A stretch of DNA of 64,000 nt from Stropharia rugosoannulata. Lineage: Eukaryota; Basidiomycota; Agaricomycetes; Agaricales; Strophariaceae. Positions within the stretch are counted from its first letter, which is position 1, and every line of letters begins with the position of its first letter. A model generated the notes under the pieces. It saw only the letters and a program-made list of their open reading frames with translations. It was not told the origin of the DNA and did not search any database. The stretch is from assembly GCA_028532985.1 (NCBI GenBank), contig JANCIK010000004.1, positions 2,418,001-2,482,000 of the forward strand, given 5' to 3'. The position numbers and the translations under genes are program-made. Shown here piece after piece: positions 24,101 through 36,336 of this stretch.

Positions 24101-27100
24101 ATTCGACTCTCAACCTAACTCTGCGGGCCGGCGCCTTTTTTTCCGCCAAGCGGCCTCAGCGGAATCGCTCCACGCGAGGTAGGTTTAGTACATTCTATTT
24201 AACCTTTAATAACCGTACTGAACAACAACTATAGGTCGCTCTCGCAATCATTATCGCTATCGCAGGAGCTATCCTCGGCGCATATGCGCAAAACCTCCTT
24301 CTCCAGCCACGGCACAAGTAGCTCTCATTCCCCGTCAAATTCGCACTCACTATCTCACACTCATTCGGCTTCAACATCAATATCTTTGGGCGGCATCCGG
24401 CCAAACCTGTCCATTTCTATGCCCAGTCTGTCACCGCATGCAAACGAGCGTTCAGTGTCTTCTTTAGAAAAGGAGATTATGCGCCTGCAAGAAGTCTTGA
24501 AAGAACGTGAGGCTGAGATATCACTCCTCGAAGAGTCCTTGAAGGAAAGTGAGGAGAGGGCTGCTAGTGCGACAGATAATGACAGTCAAGATCTTCAGGA
24601 AGTTAGTGCAGTTAATCCCGACAGCACACTGTCGCCCAAGACAATGAATCGCTTCGATCACATTCGGAAGACCATGGAGGGTGTCAACGGGAGCAACAGC
24701 CATGCTGATACCAACTCAGCGTATTCTGAGGATGAATCATTGGAACGCCTCAATGAACTAATGCTGTGTGTTCTTCGATCTCTCATTTGATCCATAGCTT
24801 TACTGACGTTTTATTTTAGTTCAATGGCTCAGAAGGAGTCATATCATCGAGAGGTTGTCGACACACTGAACTCACAGCTCACTCAAACGCGCCGCCAGCT
24901 CGATGACCTCACTGCTCTGTCTAGGGACCAGGTCCGTCTCAATCTTATTTTAATTTAGAGTAAATTGCTCATTTTAATTAAGGCCCTTAATATGTCAAGA
25001 GAGATTGAAGTCTTGCAGAAGAACCATGGCGATGACCTTGCACTCCTGGAAGAAGTCCGTGAACGCGAAGCGCAATTGGTCAAAGCCCTCGAAGAAGTGG
25101 AAGTTAAACATAAAGCCGAAATAGAGGCTCTTAAATCCGCACACGAGGCCGCTTTGAACGAGAAAATCAGTGAGGCTGAGAGTCTTGCAGCCTCCTTGAG
25201 ACGTGATCACGAGTCCGCCATTTCAGTTTTGCGCGCAGACCTGGAAGGTAGTGCTGCGTCACTGGAGAAGGCCAAGCAGGATCACGAAGCAGCTTGTACC
25301 AAGCTCAAGTGCGAGCACGAGAAATCCCTCCAGACCAAACTTCAGGAGCACACTGCCGCTCTAGAGGAGGCGCGCACTGAACATGAGCGGGCTCTTGCCA
25401 AGCTTCAGACTGAACACTCCTCTGTCTTACGACAGAAGGAGGAAGATGGCGCCGCTTTACTCCAGTCCACTGAGGAGGAATATTACAACGCTCTCACCAA
25501 GCTGCGCGGAGACCACGCAGAGGCAATCAAGACTGTCGCCGCCGAAACAAATGCAACAATAGAGAGGCTTCGCGAGGAACACGCTGCTGAGCTCAGGATG
25601 ACAGAAATTGCGAAGGAGGGCACGCTTTCAGAAAGTGAGTCTGCCCGCACAGTTGCGATTACCACTCTTCAAGAAGAACACGCTGCTGCTATCGCCCGGA
25701 AGGAAGCCGCTTTCGCGGAGGAAGTTGAAAGTCTCAATGCTGGCTTCCTCAGGACTTCGAAAACCAAGGACGAGGATCATACTTTGCAAGTTGATAGGCT
25801 CAAGCTCGAGCATGAGTCCGCCATCTCCAAGCTGAAGAGCGACTGGAGAACGGAGATGGATCGCCTAACTGCTTCGTTGACTGAAGAGAAGGATGCCCAT
25901 GCCGCCGCTATTCAGAGACTTACGCAAGAGAAGGAGACAGCGATCCGGACTGTCCAAGAACAGCAGGCTGCTGTCCTCCAGGAGATCGAAAATGGATTTC
26001 AGCAAGAAATTTCGACCTTGCACGCCAAGCACGCGGTGACAATTGCTGAAATTACCTCTAAGAAAGACGAAGACCGGTCATCATTCGTTCAATCGCATGC
26101 GGACGAACTTCAGAAGCTGAAGTCCGAACATGAAGAGAACATAGCTCAGTTGAACGCTCAACTTCTTACGGCTCAAGACCTGCATGTGCAGATGCTTGAA
26201 GAGTCGAATATCTTCAAGCAGCAACTTGTTGCTGCAGAGGCAAAGCATTTGGTTGCTGTTCAAGCTCATAACGAAGCCATAATCAAGTTGCGAGCGGAGC
26301 ACGAGCAAGATATCGCCCGTCTTAGTGAGGAAATGCGCACCCTTCAATCCCAACATCTGGAAGCTTTGAGTGCTGCTGAGGCTGAAAGCAAAGCTCTTTC
26401 CGCAGAACAAGATCGCCTTGCTGCTAGGCTTACTGACCTCCAGAAACAGCATGCCGATGAAACTGCGGGTTTCCGCAAGGAACGCGACGATCTGTCCGAG
26501 GAACTGGAAGCCTACAAAGCGGCGGCTGATGAATTCACGCTCCTGCGCGAGCAAGCCCGGCAACACCACGAACAAGAGATGGATGCAAAGACTAAATCAT
26601 TCGACGAGATGGAACAGAATATGGCCGCTATTTCGAGTGAACGCGAACACCTGGCAAATGAGGTACAACAACTTCGAGCAGAGCTTAAGAAAACACGAAG
26701 CGAGCAAAATAAATTAGTTCAGGAAGCCTCGAAGCGGGAGTCGCTTGTTATGGAGTTAGATCGTCATCGTTCTGTCATTGCTGATCTCCAAGAAAATTTG
26801 CAGAAGGTTAAGGACGAGAAAGACTCACTTCAAACGGAGAAAACACGTTCTGACACTCTCGTACGCGAACTCCAAGCCCAGCTGTTGCGAAGTTCTTCAC
26901 CTCCGAATATCCGCTCGCCAGATCGCAGTATCGGTTTCCAGCGCAGTCAGAATCTTCCTGGTATCAAATTGCCTCCTCCAACCCCACCGCCATCCGTACC
27001 ACCTCCGCCTGCCCCCCGTGCTGTATCCAACCACGTGCTAGGAGAATCGACCTTCAGCACTTCATCTCAGGGGTCCGCATTTACCTCATCCATATCTTCC

Positions 27101-27654
27101 AAAGAGTCACAACCCGAGTCTCCGGCTACTTCCGTTGGACATCTCCCTTCTATCAACGGTGTTTCTCCGGCTGACCCTAAGACTGTGGCTAAGCTTGAGC
27201 AACAGACGAAACATATCGAGGAGCAAGAAGCGATGATAAGGACGCTCAATAAGCAGTTGTCACATTGTGAAAGCGATTTGCAGACACATATAGATCTAGT
27301 CACGACTTTAGAGACGTCCTTAGGCGATTCCGAGAAAAACTGTAAGTGCTCTTATCTTTCCTGTTATCCGAGTTTACTTACTTAGCCGCATGTTCAGTGA
27401 GGAAAGCGCGCATGCAAGCTACCGAGATTGCCCGAGAACGCGACACATTGAATGTCAAGCTTGAAGCACTGCGCAACGAACTAACAGAAGCCAAACGCGA
27501 AGTGGTTTCTGTACGAAGGTCAATAGTTGAAGAGAAGCAGTCTCTAGAACAACGACTCGACGAGGAGCGTAAAGCTAAGGAGCGAGCTCGTCAACAATTA
27601 GACTCACGGATGGAAGAACTACAACGGCGGAAATCAAAATTCGCATGCCTATAG
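21132..27654 (+). CDS. kinesin-4-type motor protein with very long coiled-coil tail
   Basis: Microtubule motor of about 2,030 residues, closest by recall to KIF4/KIF21 chromokinesins. The motor domain is N-terminal: VALRIRPP, P-loop [15 protein letters not shown], switch [14 protein letters not shown], switch [11 protein letters not shown], and the kinesin-4-like run [18 protein letters not shown] and [18 protein letters not shown] Ser/Pro/Gly-rich insertion of roughly 90 residues (22,030-22,310) sits between switch I and switch II, where animal KIF4 has a short loop. The neck [19 protein letters not shown] leads into a coiled coil of well over 1,000 residues broken by Ser-rich linkers and, near 26,960-27,030, a proline-rich linker ([15 protein letters not shown]). 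Between 25,130 and 25,830 an 11-residue periodicity is evident. About nine exons; the first codes only 16 residues. Cargo and tail functions are unknown. Confidence 0.9.
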
Positions 27655-28207
27655 TTATATATTTTCTTCACTCCTTTTCTTTTTGTTTTAATTGGCTTAT
27701 TGCTTAGTGATTTTTTTATAACAACTTCTGGACATATATACCAGATCCACTCATTGTATAATTATTTTTTCTCTAGTTGTTCTACTGTAGATACCCTCAG
27801 TCCTTATCTTCTCGTTCATTTTATTATATTGGCATATTGTGCATCACTGGGAATTGCATATGTAGGCGTTGTAGACGAATTCATGTACCGCATTCCGGCA
27901 ATGGCAGGGTTTAAAACCGTAAACGTCATTTTTTATTGAAGCAGACTCCGAGAGCACCTTCAGTGTCCGAGGCTAGTGGTCCACAACCAAAGCGTGAACG
28001 TCATGAATTATGTACTTCGAGTGAAATGCAGTTTTCATGTAATACCGTGGATATGGTTGCCAAATCTATCCCCACTGATCGAACTGGATATAGCTGGAGT
28101 TTTTTTAGACTACACTTAATCTTGTTTTGCTTCGGCCCTCTTCATCGCCTGACCTATATAACTTGCCTGCATTCTGTCTTCGTCCTCTCAATACGACCCC
28201 ATACATC
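27655..28207. other. intergenic spacer
   Basis: AT-rich, T-rich 3' flank of the kinesin gene (27,655-27,800) followed by the promoter of the dehydrogenase gene. No supported feature. Confidence 0.5.
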
Positions 28208-29659
28208 ATGAATAACCGCCCATTTTCACTTCCCTCTTTCTCCCTGCAAAACAAAGTGTGTCTTTCTGGCCTGCGCGCTTCTGCACTGCTGACTCGATCG
28301 TCCAGGTCTGCATGGTCACTGGAGCCGCCAGAGGCCTTGGATTAGAATTCTGCAAGGCATTTGTACAATCGTGCGCATCCGACGCGTAAGCCTTAACTGC
28401 CCTGCTGACAAACCTTTAGAGGATGTACATCCTTAGCTGTTCTCGATTTGAGAGAAGCAGATGTGCAGACAGCTGCGGATGAGTTGCGTGCCTTTGCGAT
28501 AGGTACGATTGTTAATTTTTCTACCATATGCTATCATACACTCATACGAAGTGCATCAGCCGAATTTGGCTACACCGATGAAGACGTGAAGGTGATAGGT
28601 ATTGCTTGCGATGTAGCATCCGAGGTGTCTGTAAAGGAATCATTTGCGAAAATTATGGAGATATTCGGCCGCATTGATGCTGCAGTTGCTTCCGCGGGTG
28701 AGTCGGGCGCGCCCAATACTCTCTCATGCACCCGTATGCAAACTGAATTAATTTTTAGGCATAGTTGAGCATTACCCCGCACTCGAGTCAGTCCTCATCT
28801 TCCAGTTTCCTGAGGCAGTCGCTCATAGTTTGACTTCGATTTCGGCGACAGTTATCCTGCAGACAAGATGAAGAAGCTCTACGACATCAACGTTCACGGC
28901 GTCTTCTACACTGCCAGAGAAGCTGCGCGCAACATGATACCTCTTGGAGGAGGGTCCATTACTCTGATATCGAGCATGAGCGCCACTGCAAGTACAACGC
29001 TTCCCCACAATGACATCATTAACTCAATTCTCCTTCTGATCGCTTCAATAGATTGTTAACCAGCCTCAAGTAAGCCCTTCATTATCGCCGTTTGATAAAA
29101 TTTGGCCAATTAATACAATTGTATCAAAATAGCTTCAAGCGCCCTACAACGCATCAAAAGCAGCCGTTAAGCATCTAGCCTCTAGTTTAGCCCTCGAATG
29201 GGCCAAAGACGGTGTGCGCGTCAACAGCTTAAGGTCATATCTTATTCGCGAAGCAGTCAGAGCGAAATACTTACAGGTTGCACATATATAGCCCCGGATA
29301 CATGTTGACGAAGCTGACAAAGACGGTGTTGGAGAACGATCCAGAACTTAAGGTCAGCGAGATGAGAACTTCATGACACGGCATAGAAACTAAATCTCTC
29401 TTAGTTGACTTGGGAGAAATTGACACCCATGGGTCGGGTAAGGCTATACTTGTATCTATCAGGATATAATATCTAATATGGCACTACGTACTTACAGATG
29501 GGAGATCCAGAGGACCTTGCTGTACGTTCATCCTCTGACTAAGTCCGTATGTTAAGCTAACATTTATATCAGGGTGCAATCGTCTTTTTGGCAAGCGATG
29601 CCTCTCGATTCATGACCGGGTCAGAGATCCGTATTGATGGTGGTTACTGTATCATTTAA
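28208..29659 (+). CDS. short-chain dehydrogenase/reductase (SDR)
   Basis: Classical SDR oxidoreductase, similar by recall to fungal sorbose reductase or mannitol/arabinitol dehydrogenases. The start at 28208 gives [16 protein letters not shown], then splicing yields [15 protein letters not shown], the TGxxxGxG cofactor loop. VLDLREADV suggests where NAD(P) is chosen. Later come [13 protein letters not shown] (NAG region), [17 protein letters not shown], the catalytic Ser in LISSMSAT, and the YxxxK pair in [17 protein letters not shown]. The end is [32 protein letters not shown]. About ten exons. The intron after SMSAT (28988-29051) begins with GC (GCAAGT); using the nearby GT instead would put a stop right after the junction. 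Catalytic tetrad residues are intact, so an active enzyme is likely. Substrate unknown. Confidence 0.88.
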
Positions 29660-30112
29660 ATTTCATCTAAACTATTTCTTTTAACATTTCGAGGAAAGCA
29701 TATGCGGGCACTGCGACACAGGCAATTTATACACTCATGTCCATAGTATCATAGATTGATCATAGATATAACCATTAGTACGATGTAAATACTAAAGAGC
29801 AACCAAGCGCTGGGACCATAATTTCAAGCTACTTAACGGACTTATCCTTGGCCTTCTTGTATTCTCTCAGAATACTTCCTAGTCTGCGGATCTACAGGCA
29901 AACAAATTGTACAGTGTACTTGGCAAGCAGTGTACTGAGGAATCTGTAGGAATGCCTTGATGCATGGGTCTATAAATAGTGGTAACCATTTCCGCTGTCC
30001 CCTTTACGTCATAACTATAATTGAATGAAAGTTGATTCACTTATGGTCTTCACTACTCGTCCCCGTCTTGTATCCCTTTCTTGGCTACATCCTACAGCCT
30101 ACCGTGGCATCT
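29660..30112. other. intergenic spacer
   Basis: Spacer between the dehydrogenase and the WC-2-like gene, with an in-frame upstream ATG at 30032 that could extend the WC-2-like protein by 27 hydrophobic residues. No other feature seen. Confidence 0.45.
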
Positions 30113-31307
30113 ATGTCAACCGCTCAGCTTCAATCCTCAAGCCGATCAGCTGAATTTGAGTTCCCAAAGCGTAAGCGCTGGGCCGATCTGCTCATGACTG
30201 AGCTGGTCGACGAAATTGTGTTCGTCTTATCGCCAACCTACAAAACAATGTACTGTGGACAAGCTGTAACAGAGCTGCTAGGCTGGAAGGATGTCAGTAT
30301 TTTGGACAGAGACTTCGTCGAAACAATCGTAGCAGGTAGACCTTCGTATTGCTGTACCTTTGACACTCGATCAAGCTCAGGCCTCTTTAGTCGACGACCG
30401 AGAACGGTTTCGTGTCGCGTTAAATCATTCAATTCAGTATCAAGCCGAGTTCGACATAGCTGTTAGACTTATGCGCCAAGCTTCCACGAGCTCTCTGTAC
30501 GCGAACGATGCTGCCAGGCCTGATGCGCTGTTCGACATAAAATTTTACGCCCATGCCATCCGCGAGCAGGATAACCAAACGAAGTGCATATTTGCTGTAG
30601 CATCACCCTATGCCAGTCGCAATACCCAGATGTATGTTGCTTCTGAGTGCCTCATTTCGGTACTATGCTGACAATCAATTTCTTCATTTAGGCTGAATAC
30701 GATACTGGACCTCAGGGCAGAAAACGAGCGCCTGCAGCAGCGCATAGCGGAGCATCGTGCACGTCTTCCAGCCGAGGACTCTGCGTCGAATACTTCTCCT
30801 CAACAGAAGTCGTCTGTGTATGCGACATCGTCATTACCTACAACGCAACCAACGGTTCCCGTTACCCATAAACCCAATGATTTCTCTGGAACCGCAGGGG
30901 AAAGTTCTGGTGGCATGAGCACCCATGATTACTCCAAGCCGTCGTTCTACGGTGTCACTCCTCTCAATGATCACGGCGAAGAAGGGTCCAAAAAGAAGAA
31001 GGTGTGTTGTTTTCAAGAACCTCATGCATATGTTGTTCATAATTCAACATGTAATTTTTTTCTTGCAGGCGAAGCGGGTACAAAACTCGGAGCAGTACGT
31101 TTGCAAGATATGTGGACGCACTGACTCTCCCGAGTGGAGGAAGGTACGCTAACGTATTTCTCTGATAACTGGATCTAACAGTGCGCAAAGGGCCCCTGGG
31201 GCCCAAAGACACTCTGCAATGCATGTGGCCTACGGTGGGCGAAACAGATGCGCAAGGAGCCTGCGGATGAGGGATTGGAAAGTACTCCTGGGGCGGGTAT
31301 TGCATGA
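30113..31307 (+). CDS. wc-2: white collar 2-like PAS/GATA transcription factor
   Basis: Blue-light response factor: WC-2 pairs with the photoreceptor WC-1 and binds GATA-type light elements in fungi. The N-terminal part holds a PAS domain (LLMTELVDEIVFVLSPTYK, CGQAVTELLGWKDV, then DDRERFRVALNHSIQYQAEF). A Ser/Pro-rich linker is followed by a basic KKKK run and a single C-terminal GATA zinc finger: CKICGRTDSPEWRK, GPWGPKTLCNACGLRWAK. Choosing the acceptor that ends at 31190 gives the canonical C-x2-C-x18-C-x2-C spacing; the acceptor ending at 31181 would add Cys-Ala-Lys inside the finger loop. I prefer the start at 30113 (MSTAQLQSS); the upstream ATG at 30032 is possible. The protein is short (about 310 residues), as in basidiomycete WC-2 proteins. 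Five or six exons. Confidence 0.87.
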
Positions 31308-31756
31308 ATTTAACATCCAGGAATGGGTCTCTATATTTTCAAATCTTGGGTAGAGGTTAGGTAGAGGTATCATTCTACGGAGAAGACAGCGGACTTCTTG
31401 AAGAATCTTAACTTACTAGGGGTCATTTCAAGTCGGACAAAGGCAGCTGCTAGTAAAGCATGGACAGGAACATACATGAATATTGTCGCACTACATTTAC
31501 TTGTAATATGTATTTAGCAGCTGGGCTGGTGACATAGATGCTGAGGCGTGTTTTGCGATCTTGATACTAGGTTGAAAAAAGCACAAAAGGGCAAGAAAAA
31601 AGGAGTTGAATCAAATCAAATCAAGGGAACTGATCAATACGTGGCTGTGCAACATAAAGAAAGGACTCGCGCGCGGCTAAGGCCTCCGTTACTCTTACTT
31701 AACTTGCGACAATCAGCGCAGTAGTAGACTGCCAGTCCTCTGCGTATAATATCAAT
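31308..31756. other. intergenic spacer
   Basis: Spacer between the WC-2-like gene and the ARPC1 gene. A short direct repeat of AATCA units occurs near 31,610-31,625. No gene seen. Confidence 0.45.
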
Positions 31757-33219
31757 ATGCCCGAAGTTTTTACTCTAGCTCAGACTCCTATCACGTCTCA
31801 TGCGTTTAACGCAGACCGATCTCGTCAGTAGCGTCTTCATCTAATGTCTACTTATATTCATTAGATGTCGTATACTCCTAGAGCTTGTCGTCAGTTTAAA
31901 CAGCAACGACGCACAGATCCTTAACAGACAAGGAAACGAATGGGCCCCTGCAGTCACTCTCTCGGAGGTGAGTACCGGTGATAACCTACTTCGCATTTAT
32001 ACTAATAATTGTGGACCGCCAGCACGACAAGCTGATCACTTCGGTCGACTGGGCCCCTAACTCCAATCGCATCGTCACCTGTTCTCAAGACAGGAATGCC
32101 TACGTTTGGCAAGAGCAGGTCGATCCTGAAACTGGCCTTCTCGTGTGGAAACCTACTCTCGTGTTGCTCAGGATCAATAGGGCGGCGACGTACGTTAAAT
32201 GGAGTCCTAAGGAGGACAAGTTTGCTGTGGCTAGCGGTGCTAGGTGCGTTCGCTGTGACCCAGAACCTTACAAGAGCTGATCGCCCGCTTTTTTAGAGCC
32301 ATTGCGATCTGTTCATTCGACCCTGAGAATAACTGGTGGGTTTCAAAACTCCTGAAGAAGCCGATTCGATCCACCGTGCTCTCTCTGGACTGGCATCCCA
32401 ACAATGTTCTGCTGGCCGCTGGTAGTGCTGATATGAAAGCGCGCGTGTTTTCCGCGTATATCAAGGAAGTCGACGATAGGTAATACCCACCTTTTTTAAG
32501 ATACTAAAGATGCTGACCGTTGGATTATGTAGACCTGCCCCTACTGCCTGGGGATCTAAGCTTCCATTTAACACTGTGTGTGCAGAATATGGTAGCCCTG
32601 CTGGAGGATGGGTCCATAGCGTTGCATTCTCGCCATCGGGCGACGCTATTGCATTTGCAAGTAAGAACGGCCCACTGCTGCGAGCTGTCAACAATAGTCT
32701 GACTGAACAATTCATTCAGGCCATGATAGCTCAGTCAACGTTGCCTACCCTAATGGGCCTGTTATCAATATCCGCTTGCCTTCCCTTCCTTTCGTTAGTC
32801 TGATCTGGACGTCCGAGAATTCCATCGTTGCTGCCGGACACGACTGTCGGCCCATGGTGTTTTCTGGCACCGAAGCCGGGTGGCAGGAGACCGGCACTCT
32901 CGATGACGCTACCTCATCGAAGTCATCCGAAGCTCGCGGAGGACTTGGCCAGGGTAGTGTTGGGCGATTGAACACTGGCGCATTTGCTGCATTCCGCAAT
33001 GCAGATACCCGTGGACAGACCAGCGGTACCTCGGCGACGGCGGACACCAAGCTACATACAATCCACCAGAACACAATTACCAACATCTGTGCGTACGATT
33101 ATTCCGCAAATGGCGTAAATAGGGTCAGTACTTCCGGTGTCGATGGTCAACTCGTTATCTGGGATGTGGACGCCGTTACGGCTCTCACTGGCCGCATGGG
33201 AGGAGCACAGTTGAGATAG
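31757..33219 (+). CDS. ARC40: Arp2/3 complex subunit 1 (ARPC1, WD40)
   Basis: WD40 propeller subunit of the actin-nucleating Arp2/3 complex. The start at 31757 gives [20 protein letters not shown]. Blades are visible as [31 protein letters not shown] with [100 protein letters not shown], and the last [20 protein letters not shown] with GQLVIWD. The conserved segment [20 protein letters not shown] is diagnostic. An acidic/Gly-rich insertion before the last blade ([28 protein letters not shown]) corresponds to the loop that contacts Arp2/Arp3 in the family. About seven exons. The end is 73 bp from the convergent Dad3 gene. Confidence 0.93.
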
Positions 33220-33292
33220 TTGTACAATGATACAGAATGAATGACAGCATATGTGCGGACTAAAGATACATAACTGAAAACCGAAGCCCAAG

Positions 33293-33740
33293 TCAATGCC
33301 TGATAGTTGTATCGCTGCCATCGTTGTATGAGGTTGCAGCTGGAGCAGCATCTGGTAGTTCGTTGATAACCCCCCATACAGATGCTTTGAACTTAACATC
33401 GAAGTCAGCCAAAGCATCGAGACCTACGATGTATGTACACACCAGTGTCATAACCAGCCCCATTTTCTTCTCCAGAACGCGCAGTTTCGCCAGCATTACC
33501 TGGTCAGGCTCTTCATTCAGCATGCGCGTCTTCTGCGTAACCTTTATGGGCGTGCGGTGATTGTATCTGTTGTACGATCTTCTGGACAAGATATATAATA
33601 GGCAGAAGGCGTACCATTCGGACATTGTACGCGAGTTTCGCGTACTCCCAGAGTGCGGTGGCTTCGAGTGGAGTGAGACTGGGATGCGATTCGTATGGGT
33701 TCGTGGTCAGAATGTCGTTTCCAGATGGACTGTGGGACAT
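33293..33740 (-). CDS. DAD3: DASH/Dam1 complex subunit Dad3
   Basis: Small outer-kinetochore protein of the fungal DASH ring that couples chromosomes to microtubules. Three exons on the minus strand: exon 1 starts at 33740 and gives NPYESHPSLTPLEATALWEY and AKLAYNVR; exon 2 gives MLNEEPDQVMLAKLRVLEKK and MGLVMTL; exon 3 begins FKASVWGVINELPDAA. Between exons 2 and 3 the intron is the GTGTGT...AAG segment near 33,410, without which the reading frame would continue into unrelated residues. PSLTPLE, WEYAKLA and the RxLExKMGLVxTLFKASVW run match Dad3 closely. The gene is tail-to-tail with ARPC1. Total length is about 110 residues, usual for the family. Confidence 0.87.
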
Positions 33741-36336
33741 GGTGCTGGTGTCGCGTAGCGGTAGGCGCCAATGATGCTAAAAGTAATCAAAGGGAATAAT
33801 TTCCCACGATAGGTCATGTATTTTCCGACCTTCAGGCTTCCACCTTGCTTCCACCACTGATGTCATTTGTCAATTACCTCGAGCATTGACCGCGTTTCCA
33901 CTTTCTCGCCCTTTATAGACGCGACATTCAAACTGATTAATAAAACGAAACAAAACCAACGCAAGACAGTGTATAGCTCCATGGTTAACTTGCTCAAGCT
34001 CCCAAGGTATCGCTGTTGTAGAGGTTGCAGAGACCTCCATATTGCATGGCTCGACGCGTGGGCATGTGCCCGACACGGTTAAACCTCGACTTGGATATTC
34101 TTCCTGCACGCTGGAACTGCACTCGAACTCAACGTAATACGTCTAGCTCAAGGTTCTGGTCATCTCCTGAAATCTTTTGGAAATCTTGATTGCTTGAGCC
34201 ACTGTATTTCCTACTGCTTTCTCTCTCTACTTCTGTGGCATCTCGACCTTCAGTTCCAGCACAATCACTCTTCAGCGACATTACATTGCGGTTTGAAGGC
34301 TTCTTGCTCCCAATTATGTCCTCTTCCTTGGAACCCCAACCGACGGAAATCGAACCGGCCTCTGCATTTTCGCTGTTTGCAGACTCTGTCTATTTGGAAT
34401 ATTTGTTCCCACCATGCGCTGGGTCAAAAGCGTATCCATGGTTAGCCCTAATACACGACTGGCTCGTTTGTCTTATCGATATATGCGCCGAAGCCTAAAA
34501 ACATACGATTAGATGGCGAGTTTCTAAGATCCTTCTGCAGGCATCTCTGCAAACAAAATTATGGACTAGTACGAGATATTTATGAAGACCTAGAACTACT
34601 GCGCACACGGCTTGCATACATGTCTAAAAACAAAACAGTACGATGTCTTGAAGCTTACCGATCTGTCAACATGGGAACCAAGGGCGAATGCTGGACACAA
34701 CTTCCTACTCAGCGGAATGCGTTGAATCAAGCCACCTGTCAGCTCTCGCGAAGGCCTGCAAACTCTGTGAAAAGTATTTCAGTTACGGTTTCATTGCTCT
34801 CAGAAAGTGACAGCAGAACCTGTGCTGAGAGTTCTTTGCTGTCCGTGAAAAGTCATCCAGTTACGTTTACCTCAGGTGCATTGCACCAAATGCCTGACGT
34901 CACGTCGTTAAATTTGCGCAAGGCTGATATTTGTCGTATTTACACCAACGGGATGTCTGCCAGCGTGTTACCTTATACTCAGAGTCCGTGGTGACACGTT
35001 TCGCGGGGATTCACAATAAGCACGGCGCAGCGCTGTACAGCGAAGTGCTATGTATGCAAATCTCTGGAAATAGTCTTCTGTCCGCCCCTTCCACCATATC
35101 CCGTGCGTACGTACACGGTCAGTGTTTACGACAGCGATTTGCGGTATCGCATCGCACAAATGATGGCCGTTGATGTTATCGCGCATCCTGCCTGTCTGTG
35201 CATCGCTGTTGTGTCATCCCGTGTCACCTCTGCGCCATTTGGCGCCCGCCCCGACGCGCCTCATATGTACCCATCATTCCATTCTCACACAGAGATTCGT
35301 ACGCTTCCCAGGCGAAGAAGAGCAGCTGCAAGCTTGAGTGTTGATGATTCACAATATTCACATCGCGCGCCGTCCGCGAGGGTTGCTGCCCTGTGATCGC
35401 ACAGATGGGATACTCGCAGGTACACAATGCACATTAGACGCTGGTAAGCGCTGTAACGCCATGTGCGATTCATCTACTTGAGTTTTTCATTTCAGCGCAA
35501 TGAATAGCACAAATACGCGTTTAATACGCACTGTGCCCTTGCTTACCCCATGGGAGACGCAAATATTTACTGAATGGAATGAACAATTGCGGGGACGGAG
35601 AAGCGCAACACATAGGTACCGACCGCTTCTGATGTCGGGAACACGCCTGGCATGAGGCTACCGAACGCGTATGGATTGCGCTCAGTGAATCCCAGCGTCG
35701 ACTTCTGGTGATTAGAGGGCAGATCATCGCTGGGATAATTCACCCCGGAGCTATTGTCTGTTTTGGTTTCCATGACTGCGTGCCTTCATAGTCCCGCAAA
35801 AGCCAAAAATCGCTCCTAATGCGCAGAGAATTAATTGGCAAGGCTAATAAAGCTGGCTATTCGAATATCCTGCACACTAGTGCCTGGATAAATTCTGGCG
35901 TAGTGGGGATGCAAAGCTAGGAATGGAGGCTGACAGAGCGCTGCGATACAATGCGAAATGTGAAACTGCGATGCGATAATGGCATCGTCGGACTCGTCAG
36001 AGGCGGAATGCAGGCTGGGGCAGCGGAGGCTTGGCTTGGATGTGGGCGCTAGGGGATAGGGGACAGGACACATGTGGGAGAGTGATGGAGGAAGACAATA
36101 AGAAACGGATATGGCAAGCGGAAAACAATTGTGTCTAGCGCTGTTGGTGGCCCGCCTTCTTGCTGGGTCGCAGCTCCCATATTGGGTTGCGCTGCATTCC
36201 ATGTGTGCAGACAATAAATGTTCAAGTTGGTTGATAAAAAGACAGACGCGCTTTCTTCTTCATCCCACTGCTGCCGCGGGTCTGGCCAATTTCTGATCCT
36301 CCTCATCTTCAACTTCCCCGGCTCCAGATAGCCCCC
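33741..36336. other. gene-poor stretch of 2.6 kb
   Basis: The longest gap without a supported gene. Frames up to about 127 codons exist on both strands but have no motifs, and I could not link them by plausible introns. A 103-codon frame at 34190-34498 with an internal ATG (MSSSLEPQPTEIEPASA) is the best candidate for a decayed first exon, but nothing downstream continues it. An imperfect direct repeat lies at 34,767/34,845. Confidence 0.45.
34767..34869. repeat. imperfect direct repeat, two copies 78 bp apart
   Basis: Two copies of about 24 nt (34767-34790 and 34845-34867) share GTGAAAAGT, then CAGTTACG followed by T-rich bases. The match is imperfect and short. It may be the trace of a small local duplication inside the gene-poor stretch. 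Confidence 0.35.

Noticed and set aside
34190..34498. 103-codon frame upstream of the BTB-like gene
   Set aside because: Might be an exon, but no donor leads to a sensible continuation, so not called as a gene.
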